DNA of 24,148 bases from a virus, in IMG/VR virus record IMGVR_UViG_3300006810_000374, positions 1 to 24,148 of that record; one strand, given 5' to 3'. A program made the translations under genes and the position numbers. Below the pieces are notes generated by a model. That model saw only the letters and a list, made by a program, of their open reading frames with translations. It ran no database searches and was not told the DNA's origin. Shown piece after piece: positions 1 through 6,639 of the stretch; position 1 is the stretch's first letter; the number at the start of each line of letters is the position of its first letter.

Positions 1-1
1 A

Positions 2-499
2 AACGATATAGAAAAAGCAATAATTGATTCTTGGAATGACGAAGAAGAAAATCCTCCTGTTTGGGTGTTAGACGATGGTGCTAAAGACATTTTACAAAAT
101 GCAGGTCTTATTGATGCAACACCAGAAGAGCCTGAAATGGAAGAAAGTTTTGATCCTGATTTTGAACCATCAAGAGAAGAAGAAGAGTACAATAGATTGA
201 TAAGTGCATACGAGCAAGGTGAAGAAGAATTAGCAAAAGCCATGGGTCTGAGCTTAGAACAACTTGACCAAGAAATGACTGAGTTTGCAATGGATCGTGG
301 TTTACATATGGACGATGACAGAGATGAAGTTGTTCAAGGTTATATAGAAGATGTAATTAATAATGCAGACTACAAAGACCACGGTGAACAGGATTTTGAT
401 CCACAAGATGCTGAGATGATGGATAGTATAGAAAACACTTCAAACAAGGCATTAGAAGCCGCAGTTCTAGAACTTAAAAAACTAGCAGGCCTATACTAA
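2..499 (+). CDS. Acidic hypothetical protein, 5'-partial
   Basis: The frame is open from base 2 with no stop until TAA at 497-499, giving 165 visible codons. The true start lies left of the window; the internal GTG at 65 is only the first start-like codon inside it. The product is very rich in Glu and Asp, with E-rich runs in its first half and a helical C-terminus ending ELKKLAGLY. No catalytic motif, signal peptide or membrane segment is visible. A similar hydrophobic tag (LQQLAGI) opens the small protein encoded at 1756, so the two could be functionally linked, but that is inference. The next gene has its own late promoter in the 34-base gap. I do not recognise the family. An acidic structural or scaffold-type phage protein is possible but not shown. 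Confidence 0.75.
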   Translation, partial: NDIEKAIIDSWNDEEENPPVWVLDDGAKDILQNAGLIDATPEEPEMEESFDPDFEPSREEEEYNRLISAYEQGEEELAKAMGLSLEQLDQEMTEFAMDRGLHMDDDRDEVVQGYIEDVINNADYKDHGEQDFDPQDAEMMDSIENTSNKALEAAVLELKKLAGLY

Positions 500-520
500 A
501 AAGAAGTTATTAACTAGTAT

Positions 521-528
521 TATAAATA
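521..528 (+). promoter_or_regulatory. T4-type late promoter TATAAATA, leaderless geometry
   Basis: Perfect TATAAATA, the -10 element used by the T4 gp55/gp33/gp45 late transcription system. It is followed by exactly five bases (CTAGC) and then the ATG at 534. In T4 the element occupies about -13 to -6, so +1 would fall on the A of the start codon. Confidence 0.75.
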
Positions 529-533
529 CTAGC

Positions 534-1754
534 ATGATAAATGTTTTAGATAAATTTTATTGTTCATCAGAACAAGTAGAACATAAATCCCTATTAGGTT
601 ACCTCAGATATTATAGTAATAAAGGTATTGACTTGCCTATCAATATAGTACAGGATACTAATCAACCTACACTTATCTTTGTCCATACAAATACTGTACA
701 CCATGTTCCAATGGAAGAAGTACAGGAAATTGTCACATTTTATAAAAAACATAAAAGCAATAAAATTATTATAGATACCTGTATAGAAGAATTTGTTGAT
801 GACAAATATTATACACTTATAGATAGACTTGAAGCATTAGACGTTGATCCTTTAGATATTGTAGTGTTTACAGGACAAAATTCTATAGAAAATTTTGTAA
901 CTGATTACAATATAAGACATACTTGTTTTTCCTGTCAAGGATTCGAACTAATGTATAATATATACATAGAATTATTATTGGACTTAAAAGGCACGCCGCA
1001 CGAAACACCTGGATTGGATTTTATTTATAGACCTATCACTCCTAGAAAATTAAAAAAACATTTTATAAGTTATAAAAAGAATGGTAGGCGGTTGAGGAAA
1101 TTATTTCATGCGGTAATGTTAGACAAAGGATTTATAGATAAATCTTATTACAGTTGGCATGCCACAAAACCGTTTGGAAAACACGATATAACATTCTTAA
1201 AATATTTTAATTATTTAGATGATAGTGTTACAATAGATAACTTTAAAGAAGATTATAAAAAATACGAACAAAAGATTATACCTAACTCTATAGAAGGCAG
1301 TTTAGAATGGTGTTTTGAAGACGAAGTAATATTACATGGCGGTATTAACTTGCCTCATGAAACACATGTAAGTTTAGACTTTTGGCAACCTGACCAATTG
1401 AAAACATCTGACAGAATATTCTTTACAGAAAAAACTTACAAAAACTTTGTATATGGAATGCCTTTTGTAAATTTGGGTATTCCAAGAGCTGAATTAGTAT
1501 TACAACAAATGGGATATAGAGGGTTCGATGATTTGTTTGGTATGAATAAAGACCCACACAATTATTATAAAAATGTAGAACAGAGTATAGAACTTTTAGA
1601 TACTATAGGAAATATGCCTTTACAAGAATTAGAAGACATACTTAATAGTGATGTTGCAATGGATAGGTTAAGACATAATCAAGAAGTATTTAGAGAGCAA
1701 CGACAATTTAAGAAGTTATTGTTTGATCTAGAGTCTATTTGTGATAAATACTAG
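534..1754 (+). CDS. Phage protein with glycan-transfer-like C-terminal motif
   Basis: 406 residues. Two blocks stand out. Around residues 165-205 a basic segment (ITPRKLKKHFISYKKNGRR) is followed by LDKGFIDKSYYSW. Around 296-325 lies FFTEKTYKNFVYGMPFV followed by LGIPRAELVLQQMGYRGFDDLF. This pairing is familiar from large hypothetical proteins of marine T4-like phages that are sometimes labelled glycosyltransferase-like, because the TEKT...PF pattern resembles the nucleotide-sugar-binding half of GT-B enzymes. No catalytic residues can be assigned, so the function is a guess. The start is fixed by the late promoter five bases upstream; there is no Shine-Dalgarno site. The 3' end overlaps the promoter of the next gene, whose ATG comes one base after this stop codon. 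Confidence 0.85.
   Translation: MINVLDKFYCSSEQVEHKSLLGYLRYYSNKGIDLPINIVQDTNQPTLIFVHTNTVHHVPMEEVQEIVTFYKKHKSNKIIIDTCIEEFVDDKYYTLIDRLEALDVDPLDIVVFTGQNSIENFVTDYNIRHTCFSCQGFELMYNIYIELLLDLKGTPHETPGLDFIYRPITPRKLKKHFISYKKNGRRLRKLFHAVMLDKGFIDKSYYSWHATKPFGKHDITFLKYFNYLDDSVTIDNFKEDYKKYEQKIIPNSIEGSLEWCFEDEVILHGGINLPHETHVSLDFWQPDQLKTSDRIFFTEKTYKNFVYGMPFVNLGIPRAELVLQQMGYRGFDDLFGMNKDPHNYYKNVEQSIELLDTIGNMPLQELEDILNSDVAMDRLRHNQEVFREQRQFKKLLFDLESICDKY
1743..1750 (+). promoter_or_regulatory. Late promoter GATAAATA, leaderless geometry
   Basis: GATAAATA, a 7/8 match to TATAAATA, then five bases (CTAGT) and the ATG at 1756. It is embedded in the last codons of the preceding gene. The 15-base context (ATAAATACTAG plus ATG) is almost the same as that before the gene at 534. 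Confidence 0.65.
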
Positions 1755-1755
1755 T

Positions 1756-2133
1756 ATGAACGAAATAGATAGATTACAACAATTAGCAGGAATAATTAAC
1801 GAAGACGGTGAACCGGGTGTTGATTACAAATCAGATACCGGTGAAGGCGACACTAAGAAAGTTGCTGTAGGGCATATTGATAATGAAAGAGGCATGATAT
1901 CTAAAGAATTATATCTTATAGGTAAAAATGCAATTGATTTACATAAGATGCTTAAAGAACTACCTGATTCAGATTTCCCTCATTGGTGGCAAGCAAAAAT
2001 AGTAAAGGCACACAGTTATTTACAAGGTGCAAAAAATTATTTAGATGCAGAATTAAATTCACCAAGAGCTGATCATGAAATAAAGCCTAGTCCAGATACT
2101 GTTGACGTTACTGATCCTTCTGGAGTTAGTTAA
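1756..2133 (+). CDS. Small hypothetical protein, LAGI-type N-terminus
   Basis: 125 residues from ATG 1756, chosen because it sits five bases behind a late-promoter element; a GTG fifteen bases upstream in frame overlaps the preceding gene and is less likely. The N-terminus is MNEIDRLQQLAGI, followed by a flexible Asp/Glu/Gly-rich stretch, a central helical region (about residues 45-100) with DFPHWWQAKI, and a polar Pro/Asp-rich tail. No catalytic motif or membrane helix is visible. Short marine-phage proteins with an RLxxLAGI start are common and mostly uncharacterised. The gene converges on the GH6 gene and overlaps its stop by 8 bases. I do not recognise a function. Confidence 0.8.
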   Translation: MNEIDRLQQLAGIINEDGEPGVDYKSDTGEGDTKKVAVGHIDNERGMISKELYLIGKNAIDLHKMLKELPDSDFPHWWQAKIVKAHSYLQGAKNYLDAELNSPRADHEIKPSPDTVDVTDPSGVS

Positions 2134-2974
2134 TATCCTTAACTAATTCTGTAGCCATTTCAGGCCAAAACTTTCCAGCTCTGGGACCACCATTACCCTT
2201 ACCATCTGATTCTCCTGGTATCTTTATCCATAAGAATGCATCACATTTCTCTTCACCTGTATCACAAGTAGGATGTTCTCCTACTAATCTACCAGGTGGG
2301 TTACACCAATCATTACCATGAGGACCATTGCCATTGCGACTTGTATCTATAACAAAATGCCAATTATCGTTGTATTCGCATATCTTTAATGCCCATTCCA
2401 TACTTTCTTTTGTTGATCTATAGTTACTAACATTAACACTAAATCCCCTTACACGGTCATTAGAGACCCTTGTGATCAGTTCTGCGGCATCTTTAGGGTC
2501 TAACCAATTGCTATGTCCTATATCAACATACACATAAGCATCGCTTTCTTCTGTAAGTATATCTATACCTGCTTGTAATAAGTTTATACGATATTCTGCT
2601 TGATCGCTATTCATTAATGTAGTATGAGGTAAGGCATCAGGCTCTAATATTACAATTGGCTTATGCCCTTTAATACCTGCACAAAACTCTTGTAAGAATA
2701 ATAAGTATTCTGTGGCATCAGAGGCTCCTCCTTTGCTGTAATGTCCTAAGTCTCTATTAGGTAAATTATATATTACAAAGTAAGGTAAGCCTGGAAGTGT
2801 TCTTTTTAAAAGACGTTTAAGACTTTTATCTAAATTTTTTGTTGCATTTTTGTTCTTTTTTGCCCCGTACCAGAATGCTACGGGTTGCTCAAATATTTTT
2901 GCAACTTCTGGATGAGTAATTCTGTGATCTTTTACTCTATCAAAGTCATTTACCCAAAAAGGATAATTAAACAT
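2126..2974 (-). CDS. Glycoside hydrolase family 6 (endo-1,4-beta-glucanase type)
   Basis: 282 residues covering a near-complete GH6 catalytic domain, a family of inverting beta-1,4-glucanases and cellobiohydrolases. The diagnostic blocks appear in family order: YNLPNRDLG (70-77), VILEPDALPH (108-117), YVDIGHSNWL (149-158), GFSVNVSNYR (177-186), FVIDTSRNGNGP (207-218), DWCNPPGRLVG (222-232) and LWIKIPGESDG (248-258). Asp75, Asp113 (general acid in the family) and Asp257 occupy the expected acidic positions. The blocks resemble actinobacterial GH6 enzymes most closely. No signal peptide or carbohydrate-binding module is visible, so the protein would be cytoplasmic or packed in the virion. The ATG overlaps the deformylase stop as TAATG, implying coupling to that late gene. 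Glucan or capsule degradation during entry or release is inferred. Confidence 0.88.
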   Translation of the reverse strand: MFNYPFWVNDFDRVKDHRITHPEVAKIFEQPVAFWYGAKKNKNATKNLDKSLKRLLKRTLPGLPYFVIYNLPNRDLGHYSKGGASDATEYLLFLQEFCAGIKGHKPIVILEPDALPHTTLMNSDQAEYRINLLQAGIDILTEESDAYVYVDIGHSNWLDPKDAAELITRVSNDRVRGFSVNVSNYRSTKESMEWALKICEYNDNWHFVIDTSRNGNGPHGNDWCNPPGRLVGEHPTCDTGEEKCDAFLWIKIPGESDGKGNGGPRAGKFWPEMATELVKDIN

Positions 2975-3516
2975 TATCTGGTTGCCCTTTGAATTTCCTT
3001 AAAGTATTTGTCTCTTTTCTTCATTGCACGTTGCAATTTCAATTCACTAGCATGTTCCAAATAAAGTTTACCCTGTAAATGTTCATATTCATGTTGAAAA
3101 CATCTGGCATCTATACCATCTAACCAATCTTCTACTTGAGTTTTGCCATCATATAAAGTATAACTTACTTTACACTTTGCAGGACGATTAATCATAAAAT
3201 ATAGTAAAGGAAATGTTAAACAACCTTCTTCCATGTTTACAGTATCTTCACTAAATTCAAGTATCTTTGGATTATAAACACCTACGTCTCCTGAACCGTG
3301 TAAATTCATTACAAACATATTATAACTATTGCCTATTTGTGGACTTGCTAATCCTATACCATGTCTATTGTGCATGAGTTCAAACATGTCTACTTCTCTT
3401 TGTGCCCAATTGGCATCATCAGGAGCAGTAAAGGGATCTATATCCGCAGGCCTATGAAGAGCAGGATGTTTTGGATCAACTAGTTCGCATAGCCATTTAT
3501 CAGTAGGTTCTAACAT
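2974..3516 (-). CDS. def: Peptide deformylase
   Basis: 180 residues, the normal length for the family. It removes the formyl group from the N-terminal methionine of new proteins. All three motifs are present: GIGLASPQ (53-60), EEGCLTF (96-102) with metal ligand Cys99, and QHEYEH (141-146) with His142, Glu143 and His146. The last motif reads HEYEH instead of the common HEYDH. Deformylases are known auxiliary genes of marine T4-like phages, thought to speed processing of phage or host photosystem proteins. The gene is preceded by a perfect TATAAATA with five bases to ATG, so it should be a late gene with a leaderless transcript. Its stop is coupled (TAATG) to the GH6 gene. Confidence 0.95.
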   Translation of the reverse strand: MLEPTDKWLCELVDPKHPALHRPADIDPFTAPDDANWAQREVDMFELMHNRHGIGLASPQIGNSYNMFVMNLHGSGDVGVYNPKILEFSEDTVNMEEGCLTFPLLYFMINRPAKCKVSYTLYDGKTQVEDWLDGIDARCFQHEYEHLQGKLYLEHASELKLQRAMKKRDKYFKEIQRATR

Positions 3517-3521
3517 ACTAC

Positions 3522-3529
3522 TATTTATA
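3522..3529 (-). promoter_or_regulatory. Late promoter TATAAATA, leaderless geometry
   Basis: Perfect TATAAATA on the minus strand, then GTAGT and the deformylase ATG at 3516. It lies just outside the 3' end of the small basic protein gene. Confidence 0.75.
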
Positions 3530-3531
3530 AA

Positions 3532-3687
3532 TTATTTGCCTTGACCTCTATACTTTTTGTATGATCTTTTCTTAGATTTGTTCATAGTAGACAAACTAAC
3601 TTTAACTCTTCTACCTCTGCCGCCTGTGCCTTGAGATGTTGATTTTCTAGTAGGTACTATTGCACTTGTTTTTTTATATATTGCCAT
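3532..3687 (-). CDS. Small Arg/Lys-rich protein
   Basis: 51 residues starting MAIYKKTSAIVPTRKST. About a third of the residues are Lys or Arg, with a Gly/Arg patch (QGTGGRGRR, about 19-27) and a basic tail (KKRSYKKYRGQGK). The ATG directly abuts the stop of the metallopeptidase gene, so it is probably translated as the second cistron of that unit. Composition suggests nucleic-acid or ribosome binding, but no family is recognised. It was found by translating the gap between two longer genes. Confidence 0.75.
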   Translation of the reverse strand: MAIYKKTSAIVPTRKSTSQGTGGRGRRVKVSLSTMNKSKKRSYKKYRGQGK

Positions 3688-4095
3688 TTATTTCCAAAAT
3701 TTATTTACTAATTTATCTTCCAATAAGTATGCTTCTTTTTCCCAAGGTGTTCTACTATAAGGTACATTTGAAAAATCTATACGTTTCCATTTGTTTAGAT
3801 TTGGGTGTAAATCTCCTTTAATAAATTGCTTGGCATGAACAAGTTCATGTGATAAATTTAACATCATTTCTTCTAATGTAAATTTATAATCAAAAGACTG
3901 TCTTGCTATTTCTATCTCGACACCATCCTTATCGCCCCAACAAAGTGCTGAATTATTACCATCACACTTTGAAACTATTGCAATATCTATATTTACCTGT
4001 CTTTTTAATCTAGGTAATAAGTATTGCATTACATTACAAACAAACATTTCAACTTGTTTTTTCTTTGCAATTCTTCCTGTTATGTTCAAATGCAT
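3688..4095 (-). CDS. SprT-like zinc metallopeptidase domain protein
   Basis: 135 residues with one clear metallopeptidase motif, LSHELVHAKQF (81-91; HExxH at His83, Glu84, His87), and a downstream PWEKEAYLLED (117-126) whose Glu could be the third zinc ligand, as in gluzincin and SprT-like proteins. The N-terminal half is mixed alpha/beta without a recognisable motif. No signal peptide is seen. Small predicted Zn peptidases of this kind are frequent in T4-like phages and their substrates are unknown. The gene is driven by a consensus TTGACA-N16-TATAAT promoter ending five bases before the ATG, so it is probably an early gene with a leaderless mRNA. There is no Shine-Dalgarno sequence. Confidence 0.8.
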   Translation of the reverse strand: MHLNITGRIAKKKQVEMFVCNVMQYLLPRLKRQVNIDIAIVSKCDGNNSALCWGDKDGVEIEIARQSFDYKFTLEEMMLNLSHELVHAKQFIKGDLHPNLNKWKRIDFSNVPYSRTPWEKEAYLLEDKLVNKFWK

Positions 4096-4100
4096 ATAAT

Positions 4101-4128
4101 ATTATAACTTAATTGTTTTATTTGTCAA
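4101..4128 (-). promoter_or_regulatory. Consensus sigma70-type promoter, leaderless geometry
   Basis: TTGACA at 4123-4128, a 16-base spacer and TATAAT at 4101-4106, all on the minus strand. Five bases separate TATAAT from the ATG at 4095. The promoter overlaps the last codons of the upstream ATP-grasp gene. Confidence 0.8.
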
Positions 4129-4956
4129 GATGTATTTAATTATAATTTCATATAAATTCTTTTGTATAGCCTGTGATGCTCTATAAAGTTTAGTAGGACC
4201 GTTTAATTCTATTACAAAACAATTACCTTTTAAATCTTGTAATATGTCTAATGCACCAAAGTTAATATTTTTACTCTTTGCTAATTTAATAAATTTATCG
4301 CTAATTAGATTTATTTTTTTATTATCTGGATTTATAATATCTATTTTTCCGTTGTCCTTTAGACTACAAAATATACTGTCATTGTCAGATGTTTTTTTAT
4401 AGGTACATATTTTATCGTTTATAAAAATTGTTCTGTATTTAACTACAGGATTGCCAGTTTCTATAAACTCTTGTAATATATAATTTTTATTTAAATAATC
4501 TTCGTCTTGATTCAATATATCTATTTGATTTATAATGTCTAATTTATTTTTACATAATTTTAAATGTTCAGATAGAGAACCTGATACTGGCTTAAAAATT
4601 AAAGGATAGTTTTTATCTTTTATATCGTCTATAGAGTGATATGTTTTAGGTGTAGATATATTATTATTAATACAAAATTTATCAAATGCATTTTTATTAT
4701 ATATCTCACATGTTTCTATAGAAGGATATACATTTGTATTTGCTAATATGTGTTTTTGTTCTAGTAGATAATCTACATTAGATGCACCAAAATTTAGAAA
4801 AACAAAATCTTCAGAAGTGAATTTAAATTCTGTTATATCTTTAGGTAGTAATTTAAATTTTATATTATGTTGTTCTAATGTATCTAAAAATAAAAGATAA
4901 TCTTTATCACGTTTACCCGTGCCGTGTATTTCCATTTGGCTGTAAATATAGAACAT
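4102..4956 (-). CDS. ATP-grasp fold ligase
   Basis: 284 residues from ATG 4956. A longer frame starting at 5013 would run through tRNA-Glu and is rejected. ATP-grasp features are visible: a Lys-containing nucleotide-binding strand YPLIFKPVSGSLSEH (about 136-150), an adenine-pocket strand YILQEFIETG, and the metal-binding region FGALDILQDLKGN ... FVIELNGP near 245-265. This matches the RimK/glutathione-synthetase-like superfamily, which joins a carboxylate to an amine through an acyl phosphate. The substrate is unknown. Related phage proteins often sit in surface-glycan or peptide-modification cassettes. Base composition is even more AT-rich than that of its neighbours. A late-like element (GTTAAATA) lies five bases before the ATG. 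Confidence 0.8.
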   Translation of the reverse strand: MFYIYSQMEIHGTGKRDKDYLLFLDTLEQHNIKFKLLPKDITEFKFTSEDFVFLNFGASNVDYLLEQKHILANTNVYPSIETCEIYNKNAFDKFCINNNISTPKTYHSIDDIKDKNYPLIFKPVSGSLSEHLKLCKNKLDIINQIDILNQDEDYLNKNYILQEFIETGNPVVKYRTIFINDKICTYKKTSDNDSIFCSLKDNGKIDIINPDNKKINLISDKFIKLAKSKNINFGALDILQDLKGNCFVIELNGPTKLYRASQAIQKNLYEIIIKYILTNKTIKL

Positions 4957-4961
4957 AATAG

Positions 4962-4969
4962 TATTTAAC
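4962..4969 (-). promoter_or_regulatory. Degenerate late promoter GTTAAATA
   Basis: GTTAAATA matches TATAAATA at six of eight positions, including the TAAATA core, and stands exactly five bases (CTATT) before the ATP-grasp ATG. The shared spacing is the main reason for calling it. Confidence 0.5.
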
Positions 4970-4978
4970 TTAAAAGAA

Positions 4979-5053
4979 TGGTACCCTGTAGGAGAATCGA
5001 ACTCCTGTTGCATGGATGAAAACCATGTGTCCTAACCACTAGACGAACAGGGC
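4979..5053 (-). tRNA. tRNA-Glu (UUC)
   Basis: A complete cloverleaf reads on the minus strand from 5053. The acceptor GCCCTGT pairs with ACAGGGT (G-T at the first pair), the D arm is TCTAGTGGTTAGGA, and the anticodon stem CATGG/CCATG encloses TTTTCAT, giving anticodon TTC. The T arm is AGGAGTTCGATTCTCCT. CCA is encoded (4979-4981). It is the only tRNA in the window outside the 13.6-14.2 kb cluster. Confidence 0.95.
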
Positions 5054-5063
5054 ACAAACTGGA

Positions 5064-5274
5064 GGGATGGTTCACACTTTACACTCATGTCGTGTATTTA
5101 AAAATGTGGACTGGTGTTGCTTCGTGAACCTGTCCCTTACCCGAGGTTATTAACCCCCTATTGATAAATAGGTATGAGGAGCGGTACACATTGGGAATTT
5201 ACCATGGGGAACAGTAGCAACTACACTCACCTTTTTACCCAAACCCAGTTTACGAAATACCACTCGGGCTCCTC
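5064..5274 (-). ncRNA. Candidate structured RNA beside tRNA-Glu
   Basis: About 210 bases without a convincing ORF but with four consecutive hairpin domains. (1) GGGA plus GGTTCAC (5064-5075) pairs with GTGAACC plus TCCC (5124-5136), enclosing TACAC/GTGTA (5080-5084/5092-5096). (2) GGTTA-T-TAACC (5145-5155). (3) CCTATT/AATAGG with a GATA loop (5157-5172). (4) GAGGAGC (5176-5182) pairs with GCTCCTC (5268-5274), continued by GGTA/TACC (5183-5186/5258-5261). The stretch is visibly richer in GC than flanking DNA. Minus strand is preferred because the flanking gene and tRNA-Glu read that way and would be co-transcribed. It does not look like tmRNA or RNase P RNA. Function unknown. Confidence 0.55.
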
Positions 5275-5521
5275 AATTTTTTCTTAATTGCTTTGAAAGT
5301 TCTGCAGTTACTCTGCGTTCTTCTAACAGGCTTTTAAATGCAACTAAGTCGTCTTCTTTTAAAACACGTTTCATAGCATCGTGTGGCTTTATATCTAATT
5401 GTCTAGCCACATAGGCAGTAAATTCTATTAAATCATATCTGCCTATATTATGCTTTTTGCATATGGCCTCAACATCTACTTGATTGTTGAACTCTTCATC
5501 TCTATAAATGTCTTTGGTCAT
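5273..5521 (-). CDS. Small hypothetical protein, early-type promoter
   Basis: 82 residues starting MTKDIYRDEEFNNQVDVEAI. It is predicted to be mostly helical and charged, with the pattern CKKHNIGRYDLIEFTAYVA in the middle and a Lys/Arg-rich C-terminus. No family is recognised. The start is set by a consensus sigma70 promoter whose TATAAT ends five bases before the ATG; there is no Shine-Dalgarno site. The stop codon lies inside the right arm of the GAGGAGC/GCTCCTC inverted repeat, so the end of this mRNA merges with the candidate structured RNA. Confidence 0.8.
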   Translation of the reverse strand: MTKDIYRDEEFNNQVDVEAICKKHNIGRYDLIEFTAYVARQLDIKPHDAMKRVLKEDDLVAFKSLLEERRVTAELSKQLRKN

Positions 5522-5526
5522 AATGT

Positions 5527-5554
5527 ATTATACTACCTTTTTGTGGGTTGTCAA
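5527..5554 (-). promoter_or_regulatory. Consensus sigma70-type promoter, leaderless geometry
   Basis: TTGACA (5549-5554), 16-base spacer, TATAAT (5527-5532), five bases, ATG at 5521, all on the minus strand. The layout is identical to the promoter at 4101-4128. It overlaps the stop of the upstream gene. Confidence 0.8.
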
Positions 5555-5838
5555 CCTTTTGTGTGTCGGGTATAAGAATTAATAAGGTCATCGCCTTTTA
5601 ATTGTTTGCCAAGCCATATTTCTGTTTTGGTTCCTTTGGGGCGATCTCCTAATAATGTTCTTTTAATGCGTTCATCATTAAATCTTACATCCATGACCCT
5701 GCCATCATCTGGTCTTGTTTCATACCAGATATTGCATGTTTCAGTATTAAATGTATGTAAATCTTTAATACCGTTTGCCCATTCTTCTGCTTCAAGTAAA
5801 AGTCGTTGCCTTTCTACTACTTCGTCATATTGTCCCAT
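5551..5838 (-). CDS. Hypothetical protein, 95 aa
   Basis: 95 residues, beginning MGQYDEVVERQRLLLEAEEW, a helical N-terminus followed by a beta-rich part with the pattern CNIWYETRPDDGRVMDVRF and a polar tail. No known motif is visible. A perfect TATAAATA stands five bases upstream of the ATG, inside the end of the preceding YubB-like gene, so this gene can be expressed late on its own as well as by read-through from the ligase operon. No Shine-Dalgarno sequence precedes it. Confidence 0.8.
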   Translation of the reverse strand: MGQYDEVVERQRLLLEAEEWANGIKDLHTFNTETCNIWYETRPDDGRVMDVRFNDERIKRTLLGDRPKGTKTEIWLGKQLKGDDLINSYTRHTKG

Positions 5839-5843
5839 AATTT

Positions 5844-5851
5844 TATTTATA
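5844..5851 (-). promoter_or_regulatory. Late promoter TATAAATA, leaderless geometry
   Basis: Perfect TATAAATA on the minus strand followed by AAATT and the ATG at 5838. It overlaps the last codons and stop of the YubB-like gene. Confidence 0.75.
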
Positions 5852-6383
5852 CCTCAGTTTCTGGATCTTGTAAAGTTAGTGGTTCTTCTAATGCTTCTTC
5901 ATGCTCAAACTCTAAAAGTTCATCTTTCATTTCAACAATACCAAATGCGTCTTCTAGTTCTGTACCAACAGCATCTCCTAGTAACCAACTTATACTACAT
6001 TGGCTTATAGTAAAGTCACCTGCTTCTAGTGTTCCCATAAAATCATTTGCAAATTCACAGTATAATAAATCTGCATCACAGTCAGGATTATTGTCTAACC
6101 AAGTCTGAAATGCTACTGTTGGAGGGCTCCAAGCACTATCAAAGTGTCCAGATATTTCTGAATAAGTCTCTCCCTCATCAAACTCTAATCCGTGGTCTCC
6201 TTTTATATCCCATTTAGTACCCCAATTATTAACTGCGTCATTGTATTCCCAACCACCCTCTAATGGAGCCATTGCAGATAACAATCCATCGTCTATTGTA
6301 TCGTCCTCTAAGATGTCCCAGATTTTTTTTATTTTTTCTGTAGGGCCTCCTATTCTTGTTTGATTATTACACCAATTAGGCAT
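5847..6383 (-). CDS. YubB/Api92-like ferredoxin-fold protein (DUF1281 type)
   Basis: 178 residues. The N-terminus [13 protein letters not shown] is the signature of the YubB/Api92-like family (DUF1281), found in plasmids, phages and bacteria. The conserved NNWGTKWDI block (about 52-60) and a strand with [15 protein letters not shown] (about 81-95) support this. The fold is ferredoxin-like, with no iron-sulfur cluster, and the biochemical role is unknown. The acidic C-terminus ([14 protein letters not shown]) is typical. The ATG overlaps the end of the upstream gene by 8 bases and is served by a GGAGG Shine-Dalgarno site 7 bases upstream, so it is translated as an internal cistron of the ligase operon. 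Confidence 0.82.
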   Translation of the reverse strand: MPNWCNNQTRIGGPTEKIKKIWDILEDDTIDDGLLSAMAPLEGGWEYNDAVNNWGTKWDIKGDHGLEFDEGETYSEISGHFDSAWSPPTVAFQTWLDNNPDCDADLLYCEFANDFMGTLEAGDFTISQCSISWLLGDAVGTELEDAFGIVEMKDELLEFEHEEALEEPLTLQDPETEV

Positions 6384-6639
6384 TTGCTACCTCCAATTTT
6401 TCTATTTGTCTTAAGTAATCGTCTACTTCAGGATCATTTAAATATCCAAGTACATCTGATGTAATGCCTGTGTCATAACACAAATCTTCACCTTTAAGAA
6501 CTGCTAATTCCCATTTATTATCTTTACCACCGTAACTATAACTGTGCTTCACAACACTAGCACCGTAGCCATTTGGAAAACTATATACTTTTTGTATACC
6601 GTCATGTACTTTATTTGTTTCTTTTAAATATATTTTCAT
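6376..6639 (-). CDS. Small hypothetical protein, 87 aa
   Basis: 87 residues starting [20 protein letters not shown], with alternating hydrophobic/polar strands ([23 protein letters not shown]) and a helical C-terminus. It is a compact soluble protein with no recognised motif. Its start overlaps the upstream stop as TAATG, and a weak Shine-Dalgarno (GGTAGG) precedes it. It overlaps the YubB-like gene, so the two are probably made together. Confidence 0.78.
   Translation of the reverse strand: MKIYLKETNKVHDGIQKVYSFPNGYGASVVKHSYSYGGKDNKWELAVLKGEDLCYDTGITSDVLGYLNDPEVDDYLRQIEKLEVANA

Noticed and set aside
4957-5013. N-terminal extension of the ATP-grasp protein
   Set aside because: It would translate part of tRNA-Glu; ATG 4956 is five bases behind a late-like element.
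5064-5274. tmRNA or RNase P RNA
   Set aside because: There is no tRNA-Ala-like pair of ends with a tag reading frame, and the conserved RNase P core sequences are missing.
5163-5284. Plus-strand 37-codon frame after GATAAATA
   Set aside because: The spacing to ATG is three rather than five, the frame has no Shine-Dalgarno, and it lies within the inverted-repeat region.
5606-6108. Plus-strand frames opposite the YubB-like and 95-residue genes
   Set aside because: Composition is Ser/Leu-rich as expected for antisense shadows; the minus-strand YubB signature is clear.
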